In this document: piece by piece, positions 11,211 to 22,829 of the stretch
Layout: each line of letters starts with the position of its first letter
Numbering within the stretch: position 1 is the first letter of the stretch
Source of the DNA: Rhizodiscina lignyota
Taxonomy: Eukaryota > Ascomycota > Dothideomycetes > Aulographales > Rhizodiscinaceae
Length of the DNA: 64,000 bases
NCBI GenBank assembly: GCA_010015805.1
Contig: ML978121.1
Coordinates: 682,001 to 746,000, forward strand
Direction of reading: 5' to 3'
Made by a program: the position numbers and the translations under genes
Notes under the pieces: generated by a model
The model's database searches: none
Told to the model about the DNA's origin: nothing
What the model saw: the letters and a program-made list of their open reading frames with translations, nothing else

Positions 11211-14200
11211 ATGGCTGAAGACGCGATGCTCGACGGCCAGCCGGGCAAGTACGAAAAAGGAGAAGACTCCGGCTTGTCCGGGGAAGATGCGTCCACTTCG
11301 GCAGGACAAGAAAGGGACAAGAAGGAAGAGGTGTCACCAAAAAGGAGCTTTGGGGAGAAGGTGAAAGGAATGTGGGCGAAGACTGGATTGAATGTGCCTA
11401 CCGTTTTGCTCATGGCGAAGGGTGGACTTCCGCCTGTCATTGCGCTGGCAATGTATGAAACTACAGTACATAACGACGTGAAATTTATCTGACAGGCCAT
11501 GTAGGTTCCAATCCACTTCGGTAGCGGCGCTCTTCCCAACATTGGGCTATTTACTAGGAATTGTCTCTGTCCTTGGATTCTGCATCATGCCACGAGCGAA
11601 GTTCATCCAAACCATGTTCCTCGATGTCATCAGCGTGTGCTTGGGAACGGCAATTGGACTCCTCGAGTCGTACTGTGCCGTGAAGGCTCGCCAGCATACC
11701 ACTCCTCCACTCCCCCCTGGTGCTACCCCGCCGCTGGTACCGCCATACAACTCGTCCGCCTCTGCTGTGTGCGCTATATGGCTCTTTGTGCAGGTGTACG
11801 CCGTCAATTGCTTCCGCGCGAAGTTTCCGCAGTTCGCGTTCCCAACCATAATCTACTGCATCTTCGCCAATGTCACCTCGACGTACGCCACCCAGTTCCC
11901 AACGGTGAAATACGCAATGTCATTCGAGAAGACTCTCCTCGAAGTCTTCCTCCTCGGATTGGGCATTGCGACAGCAGTCTCCTTTCTAATATTTCCTGTC
12001 AGCACTCGCAAAACGGTCTTGAAGCAGTTTGAAGCTTACATTGGAGGCATGCGCGGTTGCTTGAAAGCCGAGGTCGCATATTTCCAAAGCCTAGAAGACG
12101 CCGAGTCTTTCCGTGCCTCGATCACACAAGCTAAAGAGGATGAGGCTGAGAGGACTCCACAAGCCAAAGCCGTGAAGGGCGCAGTGAACGCCTTGCAGGC
12201 GCAGCATGGAAAGCTGCACGGAGACCTCACTTTTGCCAAGCGCGAGATTGCGTTTGGGAAGCTTGGAGCAAACGAGCTGAAGTCGATGTTTGAGATGCAT
12301 CGGCGTTGCATCCTGCCTTTGATTGGTCTCAGCGCCGTCATCGATATTTTCGAGCACCTCAACGAACTCAACGCGATCAACGAGACTGCCCCTGAAGGCG
12401 GCTGGCAGGAGGCAGAGGAAGAGCTCAGGAAGCAAACTGTCGAGGACTGGGTGGACTATATGCGCCATCTTCATGTCAACTTTGCGGACTTTGCAGATGT
12501 CATTGACGAGGGCCTGGAGCACGTTCTTCTGGTGCTGCAGTTCAAGAAGCCAGAGAAGAAGAAGCAGAAGAAAGGCGAACCTGACGCCGCTGCGAGTGGG
12601 AACGAAGACATTGAGGAACGCGCGGAGGACACAAGGCCAGGCTCGACTGGTTTCGCCGAGTATTTGGAACGGCGCGCCAACAAGTTCCATTCGGGGAAAG
12701 AGATTGCATTGCGAACCTGGTGTGAGCACAGAGGGATCGATTTAGCACCGGACTTTTTCGGTCAGTGTTATGTGAAGCAATGTGGAGTTGTAACTTGTGC
12801 TAACTTGTCTCGCGTGACAACAGACCACCCTGCTACGGCAACATATAGTTTGCACGTCGGTGAGCAAGACGAGACCTATCAACGACACCAGATAAGGCAG
12901 CGACAGCTTTATATGCTCCTTTACGTGAGTTTCAAACTTACTCGAAGTTCTAATGGCTTTCTAATTCCTCTAGATGGAATATCTACTCCACCAGACGGCG
13001 AAATCGGTCCTCGCATACGTGCGATTCGTAGATGACGTTAAGAGTTCGGGCAAGCTTTCGAGGAAGCGCTTCCTCATGCCCGGAAAGAAGCGCATCATCA
13101 AGTGGATCCAGAGCATTTTCAAGACTCAAGATGTCCCTGATGACAACGATCATACAGGGCCTGACGTCGGGGGTAATACAAAGAGTGTCGAACTAGGTTC
13201 GGCTTACAGGCAACGCAAGGATCCTGAGCACCTGCCTCCTGAGAACTGGATCGAGAGGTTCGGCGACAATATACGTGTTATACCAGCATTCTTTCGGTCT
13301 CCCGAATCGGCCTTTGGCTTGCGCGTAGCACTCGCTACTATCTCTATTGGGATTGTGGCCTTTTTGGCCGACACACAACACTGGTTCTTAGAGCAGCGCG
13401 GCATCTGGGCTTTGATCATGGTCGCCATCTCAATGAATCCGACGGCTGGGTCCTCCATCTTTAGCTTCCTGCTCCGTGTTATCGGCACTACGTTTGCGAT
13501 GTTGGTCTCATGGTGCATCTGGTACATTCCAGATCAGAAGACGCCTGGAATCCTTGTGTTCCTATGGCTGTTCGTCACCATGGCCCTCTTTATCCCGCTG
13601 AAGAAACCGCAATTCATTATCGTCGGCATGATCAGTATTGTCACAACGTAAGAATTACCGCCCACATATACTTTGGCGATATACTGACGAGCAAATTCTA
13701 GCACCATGATTATTGGGTTAGTCCCCGTACATTCGCTTAGTCAAATATGCCATTAGCAGTTGTCAGTATGTAACTAACACGGAAATCACCTAGATACCAG
13801 ATTGAAGTCCGCAAAGTCGGGAAGCAAAGGGCCACATCGAACGGCCAACCATTTTACCCCGTTTACGAGTTTGCGCCGTACCGTCTCGCGACTGTTATCG
13901 TGGGATTGACGACCGCTTTCATATGGACCGTCATTCCATACCCCATTACGGAACACTCGCAAATACGAAAGGGTCTTGGAGGCGCCCTGTATTTGTCAGC
14001 CAACTATTACAGCATTGTACACGAGCTTGCAAACTCCCGCATCAGAGGAGACGAAGGCAACCCTGACGACAAGAAGAGCCCCGGGCACCGGTTAGAGAAG
14101 GCCCGTGTGAAGGTTTTCTCGAAGATGATGCTTGCTCTGAACGGCCTCCGTGCGTATTCTGGCTTCCAGAAGTGGGAAGTGCCAATCGGCGGCCGCTTCC

Positions 14201-14631
14201 CCAGAAAGGAGTACAACGGAATTATTAACCACGTGCAAGGCATCCTCAGCTTCATGTCTCTAGTCGCCTTCGCCTCACAGTCCTTCCGTCAAACCGAGCA
14301 AGAACCTGGGTCCCACTGGACGGAAGACTTCCGGCGGGTCATGGAGTCGGCGAATTTCACGTCGCATAATATCACGTCGTTGCTCTCGCTCATGTCTGCC
14401 GCCATCAGCGGTGGCCTGCCGTTACCGCCGTACTTGAAGACGCCGAAGCCGTATCAGCTCTCCGACAGGCTGGAGGAGATTGATAAGGACATTCTGAGCG
14501 TGCGCCATATTAATGAGCCTTGTTACGCGGCGTTTGCGGTCATTCAGATCTCGACGAGGTGCATCGTGAGGGATCTGGATCACCTCTTAACGTATGGAAG
14601 CCCCAATCTTGCTTACGACTTGTGGAAATAG
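11211..14631 (+). CDS. BRE4-like multispan transporter (ER-transporter 6TM / DUF2421)
   Basis: Large integral membrane protein of the fungal family with an N-terminal putative ER-transporter 6TM domain and a C-terminal DUF2421/fusaric-acid-resistance-like domain, related to yeast Bre4 and aromatic acid exporters; transported compound unknown. Six exons: 11211-11452, 11505-12760, 12824-12924, 12974-13647, 13702-13716, 13794-14631, summing to 3126 nt (1041 residues). The first half has six hydrophobic spans (after PTVLLMAKGG to about FLIFPVSTRKTV), then a long soluble helical region, then a second set of spans (VALATISIGIVAFLAD to FIIVGMISIV, and TVIVGLTTAFIWTVIPYP). Exon 5 is only 15 nt (codes the TMIIG region). 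Joins reproduce the family sequence, for example FQSTSVAALFPTLGY across the first intron. Confidence 0.88.
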
Positions 14632-15063
14632 AAGCTGACGATACACAGGCACGTCAAATCACTTGTGGGCGAATTGGACTTTTCTTTCCATGTCGTTAGT
14701 ACTTCCGACGACTCCTCTGAGATAACATTGTGGGAGACGGCAAAGACGGTGAGGACCCGTGAAAAGCGAGATTAAATGAATTTTACACAACCTTATCGAT
14801 CTTACTCCCCAAATGATCCTTATTGATCAATGTTTACATTTTCTCGTCTGCGTAAGTTGCCTTCTGCCGCGGATTCAAACATACTATTTCACGAATCGCG
14901 TTGCTGCTACGCAGACGCATCCGTCCATGGCGAGCTCCATTTGCCTAGAGTGTGTTCAAGTCAAACCATCAGTTGCCTCACGGCGTGTGCCCGAATTCCA
15001 AGCAGCCTCGGTGATAGATATGCCGTAAATTAACTACTTAATCCACCTAAAAATATCTAACGA
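14632..15063. other. Intergenic between convergent genes
   Basis: About 430 bp between the end of the BRE4-like gene and the end of the F-box-like pseudogene on the other strand. AT-rich, presumably holding the two 3' untranslated regions; nothing else is seen. Confidence 0.5.
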
Positions 15064-16551
15064 CTAGACCAAATCTCCATATGCCTCTATGTCCCGACGG
15101 AGACGTTCCGACCAGGGTAACGGGTTGCGGCTGCAGTTGTCCAGACGTGAGTTCAGATAATTCCGCGTCATTTCAAGTGACTCCGCCATGTGCCACATCA
15201 GTAACAATCGCTGTTTAGCTCTCCAATGGTCAGGAACGTAGTCGTTGTACGTATTTATGCCCTTCTTTTCCGCAAGTTCGCAGAGATCCTCAAACATGGG
15301 GTTGACGTTATCGCTGAATCCAAGTTCAATCGCTTCGAGTCTCGGAAATCCATCGAGGCCAGTGCTGAGGAAGGAAGTCAGCGCTTCCCAAATCCGAGGC
15401 CTCTTGTCAAGCCAATTGATGGACAAACACTCCAGTGATGCTGGAAGAATGGTAATAAGATCGTCCATGTAGCCCTTCTCATCACTGCCCAAGATGTCAT
15501 AGTCGACGTGAAGGTAGTCAAGCTTATAATCTTTCAGAGAACCGATGCAGTCATCGGCGACCGTCACATCTTCCATCGGATCGTGCAAATCAATCGCCAG
15601 TACCTGAAGAGTGTGTCTGTGGGGAAAGAGCGCAGCGGCGAGCTCCTTCACTTTGAAATGAACATCTGGTGGACAGTACTCTCGGCCTCCGTAAGTGTAT
15701 TCGAAGTGTTCCAAAGCAGAACATGAGCATAGGATTGTTTGTAAGGCTCTCGTCCCCAGCCCTGAATGGATTAATTTTAAAGAAGTGATTTGGGAGAATC
15801 CACTGGAGCATTTCCACTGTTTCAAGCGGCCCGGGTGAGAGACCGTCTCGGCGTGAAGATCTTCAAACGAAGGAAGTCTGAATAGGAAGGAGAAGTCGCC
15901 AATTGAACTGGGTGCTCCGGCATCATGTCCACAAAACGTAAGTCGCTTCAGCGTCTCAAATCTATGCGGGGCGCGGCTGAGATAGACATTCCATTGCAAG
16001 GAATTGGCCATGAATGGCGCGACCCCGCTTAGAACGACATGTTCGATCCGTGGTAGATATGAAAGTAAGATCATGAGCTGTGTGTCTCCTGCTCCCCTCG
16101 CAATGGCCTTTCCGAATCTTGTATCAAAAGTATCGGCATCTCTTATGTTAGTGGGAATGATGTTGAAGTCCCCACGCTCCCAATCCGTGTCAATGATGTG
16201 TGCATTCGCTGCAGCTGAAATAAGGAAGTTGATATCGTCATTATGCGGCCGAACACGTTCAATTCTGGTGCCGGACAATGGGTGGTGGGTCTCGTCCAGG
16301 CGTATGTTGACCGTCTTGTAGTGCTTCGCATAATCGGGTCGGTTCACAATAGTTCGAAGAAATGGCAGAAGAGATCTCTCTCCGGGTAGTTGATGTACAT
16401 TTTCGTAATATTAGTAGAGAACAGGGACAACGATAGCATGCAGTGCTTTCGATGCCAAGGCAAGCTTTGCCAGAGTTGCCTGTTCCCTCCTCAAGCATTG
16501 CAGGACATCCCAAAATATGTCCGCTGGGAGGTCGTCGAGCCGAAAATGAGT
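15064..16551 (-). pseudogene. F-box-like gene with broken N-terminus
   Basis: Paralogue of the gene at 17409-18899, in the opposite direction. The frame is open for about 450 codons from 16410 to 15064 and shares blocks with its neighbour: FLFRLPSF, WKCSSGFSQIT against WKCAPGNSAVT, and SCSALEHFEYTYG against SCAALEHFEYARN, typical of fungal F-box proteins with leucine-rich-like repeats. Upstream the same frame still reads an F-box (LDDLPADIFWDVLQCL, then LALASKALHAIVVPVLY), but a TAA at 16411-16413 falls exactly where the paralogue has Ala, a TAG at 16552-16554 closes the frame, and there is no ATG between. The first usable ATG in the open part is far inside. A rescue by splicing is not obvious: any intron removing the TAA would also remove conserved residues. 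Likely a recent pseudogene, or expressed in a form I cannot model. Confidence 0.7.
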
Positions 16552-16554
16552 CTA

Positions 16555-17408
16555 TGGGTGCATCTGTCGCGTTCCGAATGCACTGGATAATTGATCAATT
16601 GGCAAAATTATTGAAAGAACGACGTCCTGAGAAAGAGACAAGTCGCTCAAAGACGCGTCAAACTCTGCGCTAAACTAAGAACAGCTGGACGACAGAGTAT
16701 TACTGACGCGCCTTTGCAAAGTACGGCTTCATAGATATTTACAAATGCCATGTGTGATCGCGATGAAATAAGCTATGAGATGGTGTCGACTTTCATTTAT
16801 GGACAAATAGCGCGTTTCTTCGTAGCGCGTGTAATTGTGACAAAATAGCCGATGCCGATGGAGGTCAAAGGGGTGGAACTCGAATTCAGTATTGCTCTTC
16901 AGAATAAGTGAGAGTATCTCTGAGAGTCATATTAAAACATACCTTAGCTATTGTCAATTGAGATTTTTTGCTTTGATCAATCTAATTTATCTTCACTAAA
17001 GACACTATGTATCTTCGTACCCCGGTGAATTGTAAAGAGGCTCAACTTTTTTGTCACACTAATCGCGCTCATCAATGCCTTTGCGCGACTCATTTCATTG
17101 ATTTCCCGCGTCCTTCAAATATCTCACGCGTCCAACTCCTTTACTCAATGTTTTGCATTACGGTCATCCTACTGTCCGTTTTGTCCAATTCTACATTGCT
17201 CTCTATGAGCTTCTACTTCTACTCTTCGTGAGATCGTCCCAGGCCGGGAGGACTATCCCCTCCCTCTGCTCCACCACATCTGAGATCGCCGCCTACATTC
17301 GCTTCTTCCCTGCGTTGGTATTCTTGTCCTGAACTCTCTGGACAAATATTACCAGCTTCATCGTGTGTGCGGGTTTTCGAAAAGAGTTGCTCAATCCGAG
17401 CATTGAAA
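16555..17408. other. Shared upstream region of the F-box-like pair
   Basis: AT-rich 850 bp between two head-to-head paralogues. No gene is supported. It may hold a bidirectional promoter left over from an inverted duplication. Confidence 0.45.
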
Positions 17409-18899
17409 ATGTCTCCACCTACTCTCGAAAGCCTCCCTGCGGAACTCCTGGTGGAGATCGTAGATTTCATCAACGAGGTTTCTTCTTTCGCAACTCTCGC
17501 GGCGACCTGCAAAACATTCAATCGAATTGCCACCCCATTCCTCTACGCTAGTTACACCAATGTTCGCGGCAACACTACGGGACGGTTCCTTCTATCCTCA
17601 AGATATTCGTTCAAGCCCTTCGTGAGAACTGTACTCGAGCGTCCAGACCTAGCCGCACTCTGCAAAGAAGTCGACATCAGACACTGGAGCACGTTATCCC
17701 TCATCGGTTCCAACGTGTGGGAACCGGAACCAATATCTGGTGAAGAACTCGTATTGTTCAAAAAGGGAGCTGTTGCAGCAAATATCCTCGACAGCGATAT
17801 CTATATTCATGAAAATACCGACCAAGACGATAGCAGTTCGGACGAATATATCAATTCGGACGACATGGAATTTGAAACTTCGCTCAAAAAAGGATCGGAA
17901 GACGCGTTACTGATAATTATGCTTGCGCATCTCCCTCGACTGGAAACGCTCATGTTTCGTGGGATGCCCGAAGAAGCATATAAGGGTCTTTCTTGGGATC
18001 GTTATCTCTCTCGGACGACTCACAACTTCAAGTTCCTGAAAACCCTCGTGTGTGGGAACGTCGAGACGGAAGGTGAATGGGAGCTTGGTCAAGTGTCTTT
18101 CTTCTTCCGGCTGCCCTCTTTTCGGTACTTCGTGGGGCGGAACATCAATCAGCCAAGCAGGATGAAAGACTGGAAATGTGCGCCGGGGAATTCCGCCGTA
18201 ACGACTATCTGCCTTCCAATGTGCTCCATGTCACTGAAAGCACTGAGAACTCTTATAGCATCTTGCGCCGCCTTGGAGCATTTTGAGTATGCACGAAATC
18301 TAGACATCTGGGATCCCAATCCCCTTAGGGCATCTGACGTGGTTGGAGCCTTGCTCTACTGGAAAGACACTTTGCAGCGTCTGACACTCACATTTACTGG
18401 CCGCGACGCAGAGCTTCTGGATCCCTCAAATATCGGAGACGTGCGACTCTTTTCGCGAATTACCCACCTCCATGTGGACTGGTTCCAGCTGAGAAACTCA
18501 GACGTGTGCAAACTGCTTCCCGAGTCACTAGTCCACCTTACCGTCAACGATCCCGATCCACGGGCACTCAGTGCCTTCACTAGCTTGGCAATATACGGCA
18601 GGAACAGCTGTCCTAATCTTAAGCGGGTCGAGTTTAGCTGTGATGAGGAGATGAATATAAATCGGTATGGAACCTCACACTTCAAAACGAGGGCTCCATA
18701 CAAGGAGCTGGCGGCTGCCTTCGCCAACGCTGGGATAGAACTTGGCCATTTCGACAGTGCACAGCGTCGCCGAAACCTTTTCGGTATTTCAGAGCCCTGG
18801 CAACCCCATCATAGTGGAGAGGAGACGGACTCGTACAGTGGAGAAGAAGATCTATTTGACTTGGAACTCAGTGCATATGATGATTATGGGTATGTCTAA
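17409..18899 (+). CDS. F-box-like protein
   Basis: Likely substrate-recognition subunit of an SCF ubiquitin ligase; target unknown. Single exon, 496 residues from the ATG at 17409 (MSPPTLESLPAELLVEIVDF); the open frame extends a little further upstream but without an ATG. An N-terminal F-box-like segment covers about residues 7-45 (LPAELLVEIVDFI, then FATLAATCKTFNRIATPFLY). The rest has spaced leucine-rich segments (LPRLETLMFRGMPEEA, FFFRLPSF, CAALEHFEYA), the usual fungal arrangement. An acidic stretch (DQDDSSSDEY region) lies around residue 140 and an acidic tail ends the protein. Its inverted neighbour at 15064-16551 is a damaged paralogue. Confidence 0.75.
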   Translation: MSPPTLESLPAELLVEIVDFINEVSSFATLAATCKTFNRIATPFLYASYTNVRGNTTGRFLLSSRYSFKPFVRTVLERPDLAALCKEVDIRHWSTLSLIGSNVWEPEPISGEELVLFKKGAVAANILDSDIYIHENTDQDDSSSDEYINSDDMEFETSLKKGSEDALLIIMLAHLPRLETLMFRGMPEEAYKGLSWDRYLSRTTHNFKFLKTLVCGNVETEGEWELGQVSFFFRLPSFRYFVGRNINQPSRMKDWKCAPGNSAVTTICLPMCSMSLKALRTLIASCAALEHFEYARNLDIWDPNPLRASDVVGALLYWKDTLQRLTLTFTGRDAELLDPSNIGDVRLFSRITHLHVDWFQLRNSDVCKLLPESLVHLTVNDPDPRALSAFTSLAIYGRNSCPNLKRVEFSCDEEMNINRYGTSHFKTRAPYKELAAAFANAGIELGHFDSAQRRRNLFGISEPWQPHHSGEETDSYSGEEDLFDLELSAYDDYGYV

Positions 18900-19506
18900 T
18901 GCGCTAGACCTGTGAGCGCAAACTTGTCCAAACTCCAAGCTGTTGCTTGCGGTTTCAGTCAAGACTTTATCTGCTTCACAATGTATGTTAGCTGCATAAT
19001 ATTTGATCTGTTAGGCTTAAGGCGCTCGACATAGTCCCATTGCTTGTTGAAATTAGTGCTAATGTTGTCTTGAAGTGATGTGATACAGCTGTTTTCGGTT
19101 TAGCGCAGAGCTGCATGCGTCGTGGCCATATAATGACTATCTACGACGTAGACAGACCACCACTCTCCAACTGACATAAGTATGTAATCGACGGCTAGTT
19201 AGTTCGGCCATTTTCAAAGTGTGTCGCTTCCCTCGCCTTCATTCGGTCTCTATTTATGTGTCCGGAATGCTTCCTGGGTCACCCGCTTTCCACCATGGTG
19301 TTTCTCCGCGGCGTTCTAATTTCGTACAAATTCAGGAGAATCGCATTCTGCAAAAGGGAAAAGCAGGGATTTTGATGGACTTTGATACTTCAGCCACCTT
19401 GGACATTTTCAACAGACGAGCTATTCTACGGAGTTGATAAAAATTGTGGCTTTATTAGGGATCGAACACCTGTTTCGAGAGGAACGACGTCTCTTTACAG
19501 TTCAAT
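18900..19506. other. Intergenic, no gene seen
   Basis: About 600 bp between the F-box-like gene and the nitronate monooxygenase-like gene on the same strand. No coding potential recognised. Confidence 0.45.
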
Positions 19507-20614
19507 ATGGGATCTCCTATTCAGAAGTCTATTCGTCTCCTCCAATCTACATACCCATGGACATCCCACCCCATAGTTGTCGGTGCTCCCATGCGCATCC
19601 TCTCCGGCCCAGCGCTCGCAGTTGCCGTATCTCACGCCGGAGGCATTGGCTTCATCGGCCCCGGTGCGAAGCCCACAGACCTTGAGCCGGCACTCAAACA
19701 AGCCTCTTCACTTATATCTCAATCCACTCACCTATCCAAGCACATAAACAAGGGATCAAAGCTGCTGCCTATAGGCATCGGCTTCCAAACATGGGCTGGC
19801 TCTTTGGCCACCGCAGCCCGCATTCTCTCCGACCCTTCCATTCAACCCGCAGCCGTATGGCTGTTTGCGCCACGACACGGCCAGAACGAACTAGATGAGT
19901 GGTCCGAGGCAATCTGTTCTGCCTCGCCCGACACACAGATATGGATCCAAGTTGCGTCTGTAAGCGACGCGCTCGCCGCCGCACACAGCAGTCAAAAACC
20001 GGACGTCCTAGTGATACAGGGCCATGACGCTGGCGGACATAGTCTTACGAAGGGCGCAGGAATCGTGACACTAGTTGCCCGAAGTAGTAGATGCACTGTC
20101 CGGATCTGCATCGACATCATCAATCCCACTTGTTGCGGCAGGAGGCATCATAGACTCGCGCGGATACGCCGCAGCATTGACGTTGGGCGCATCAGCCGCC
20201 ACGCTCGGGACGCGCCTCCTCGCAGCATCTGAAGCGATAATAAACCCTGGATATCAAGCACACGTCCTCAGCGCCACAGACGGTGGCCAGTCAACCGTAC
20301 GCACACAACTGTACAATCATCTACGCGGGACTACAGACTGGCCAGCTCCATTCGACGCACGGGGGCTGATTAACCAGAGTTGGCGAGACCATGAGGCAGG
20401 TGTAGCGTTCGAGAAGAACAAATCGCTGCATGACGAGTTGCTGAAGAAGGACGGAGGGAAAGGAGCATGGGGAGAGCAAGGTCGGACTGCGACGTATGCC
20501 GGGACAGGTATCGGACTCGTCAGAAGCGTTAAGCCTGCGGGTGAAGTTGTTGAAGAAGTGAGGGCGGGAGTGGATAAGATTCTGGAGATGGCTGTGCAGA
20601 ATGCGAAGTTGTAA
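19507..20614 (+). pseudogene. Nitronate monooxygenase-like gene with one frameshift
   Basis: FMN-dependent enzyme of the 2-nitropropane dioxygenase/nitronate monooxygenase family, which oxidises alkyl nitronates (for example propionate-3-nitronate). No intron seen. The N-terminal half (19507 to about 20073) has PIVVGAPMRILSGPALAVAVSHAGG and GFIGPG near the start, and the conserved IQGHDAGGHS segment. The C-terminal half (20075-20614) continues in another frame with LPEVVDAL, PLVAAGGIIDSRG, GASAATLGTRLLA (FMN phosphate site region) and the usual tail. Family proteins read through this point without gap, so a single extra G at about 20074 separates the halves. No intron can explain one base. 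Either a real mutation or a sequence error; if the latter, the gene codes about 369 residues. Confidence 0.8.
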
Positions 20615-21416
20615 GCGGAGAAGATATCTTTCATTAAGCGACTAAGATACGAGCGTTTAATTTACGCTCACACATCAATCGCAGATATGCGGAAGGATCC
20701 TATCCATGAGCCGAAAAGGTGTTCGCAGATCAATCGCGCGATCGTGGACGAGCATTTCTTTTCATATGGAGAATGGTACTATATCCCATCGTCGCAATTC
20801 CATTGAAGAACATTATTTGCACATTAAAGTAATGCTAGAACATAAGCTGGAAACTAGCGCAGAATAACGTCCTTAGATTGAGTCGACACTCTCCAATCAA
20901 CTGCAGGAGTAGTACTAAAGAGCAAAATGCAAAAATTGCACAGGTAGGTGCTTCCGTGTTCGTTTCCTTTGCCGTTACGTACACCATCTTGGTAAATACT
21001 TTGGGGGCTCGAACATATCGCAAATTGCATAAGCAGTCCCTGCACAGTATCGAGGGCATGCTCATCAAGAAGGGGGATTCATCAAGGCTACTGAATAGTA
21101 GAGGGAATGGCGACGAAAATTTTCCATTTGGCAGACTACCGCCCCTCTTTCTCTATGATCGATCTAGGATATCACAATTAAAGCAGTACTTGTACTGCCA
21201 GAATACCCCCAAAAAATTAACTGCGCACAAAGCACCACCGTCTCGAGAACATAAAAAGCTGACCCCTGATCTTTTTCCAGTCTAAGCCCTCCTCCGATGC
21301 AATAATACCATTCCTAAGAGAATCACAGGACGGATGATAAACTCAGAAAAACTTATCGAGTACGACCATTCTCGCAACACCAACGTTTTGGAGAGATTGC
21401 ATATGCCAGATCGCGC
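20615..21416. other. Intergenic between convergent genes
   Basis: About 800 bp. A 135-codon plus-strand frame (20878-21285) begins without an ATG and shows no family pattern, so it is not called. Nothing else is seen. Confidence 0.45.
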
Positions 21417-22199
21417 TCATCCTTCGGCGAGCCTCTTCAGCTTCTGGTCGAGCTCCGGGGCATCGAACTTGGGCGGCGGCGTCTGTGGCTCAACAAAACT
21501 TGGCGGTGTTGTTGCAGTGGACTGAGTAAGAGCTGGTTGGAGCCCAGAGCCATGGCTGCTGCTCGGCCGCGTGCTAGGTCTTGTGGAAGGCTGCGTGCTC
21601 GTCGGCATAGGAGTGCGGACTCGAGGCGGACGATGGACATCACCATCAACAAAGCTCATCATCGACGGTGTAACTGATGTTCCAGTTTCAGTCGATGAGG
21701 CTTGGCGCGTCGTCGAGCCGGAGGATTGATCATTGAGGCCTTGTCGGTCGGACGCACTCATGATGCGGAACTTTTTCGTGTCGGAGTCGACGCAGTAAGG
21801 TATCCTGCGCTCGCTGACGTCAAACACGCCGAACTCGTTCCAGCAGTAGATCCATGTGACGCCGTCGTCCATGCGAAAGAGAACACCCCTTTTCTCGACC
21901 CCTTGCTCGTCTTTGACGATGCCCCATCTCTTGCGACCCTCGAAGTCATCCTTTAGCATGAAGCGATGAAGGATACGGCAGTACGTCAGCGGCACAGGGT
22001 TGTCGAGTTTTTCGCCGTTGTCGCTGTCGATCGCAATGAGGAACCATCCGCGCCCGGGGATATACTCGTAGTAGCCAGGGAGGGGCTTATCCCAATGCTC
22101 AATCCGACCTTTGGCCTTCTGGAGGTTTGGGGTACTCTGAGCGAACCATCGACTTGGTGTGACAAGATTTCGAAGCAGAATGTAAGGGTTCGGGCTCAT
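21417..22199 (-). CDS. Hypothetical protein, conserved-looking N-terminal domain
   Basis: Single-exon frame of 260 residues from an ATG (MSPNPYILLRNLVTPSRW). I do not recognise the family. The first 150 residues look like a folded, strand-rich domain (PGYYEYIPGRGWFLIAID, GVTWIYCWNEFGVFDV), rich in Trp, Tyr and Phe. The rest is Ser/Thr/Pro-rich and probably disordered (STQPSTRPSTRPSSS), with a short charged helix at the very end (APELDQKLKRLAEG). No signal peptide or membrane span is seen. The contrast between an ordered head and a low-complexity tail argues that the frame is real. Confidence 0.6.
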   Translation of the reverse strand: MSPNPYILLRNLVTPSRWFAQSTPNLQKAKGRIEHWDKPLPGYYEYIPGRGWFLIAIDSDNGEKLDNPVPLTYCRILHRFMLKDDFEGRKRWGIVKDEQGVEKRGVLFRMDDGVTWIYCWNEFGVFDVSERRIPYCVDSDTKKFRIMSASDRQGLNDQSSGSTTRQASSTETGTSVTPSMMSFVDGDVHRPPRVRTPMPTSTQPSTRPSTRPSSSHGSGLQPALTQSTATTPPSFVEPQTPPPKFDAPELDQKLKRLAEG

Positions 22200-22829
22200 T
22201 TCGAGGGAAGTCGAGTGTGGCAGGGGATGAAAAACGAAATTAAGAACTGAAAGGGAAAGAAGAGCCCAAAAACGTTAGGCGATCGTCATGATGGATAAGA
22301 GGAGTGAGATTCGTTATGACAGAACGAATTTTCAGGATTGAATCGCAACTCAAAAAGCTGGGTGGAGTGTGAGAGGAGGCGTTGGACTGAGAGGCGAAGA
22401 AGCAGAATTTTAAAGCAACGGGTCGGCACGGTGCGCTCCTCGCTACTCCGCAGTTGAATAGCAATTAGAGCTCGGAGCACGCGAGCCCCTTCTAATCCGT
22501 TCTATTGGAGGGCTGAAAGCAGGTAAACACTCACGTACGGCAGGTACGGTCACCGCGATGGCTCTGTGCTGAGCGATGATTATCGAGGCGTATCACAAAG
22601 GCAAGTTTTGCAACTCGTTATCGGCCAATGAAAAGGCGGCAGGGGGCATCGTGGGCCGGGTGAAACCGCGGATCAGACCATGCTGCAGAGGCTGAAGTGT
22701 GTTCGTTGTCGATGATGCGAGAGCGGTGAATTGTCAAGGAGTCAGAGCGCGAGCAATTGGAGAGCTTGAATGTGGTAAAATGCAAAAATGCTGGGAACGA
22801 AATGCATGCCACCCAAACGGGCTAGCTCG
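22200..22829. other. Intergenic, no gene seen
   Basis: About 630 bp upstream of the hypothetical gene. No coding pattern is recognised beyond composition-driven short frames. Confidence 0.4.

Noticed and set aside
20878-21285. 135-codon plus-strand frame
   Set aside because: Starts with TTG, no ATG-led model, no family pattern.
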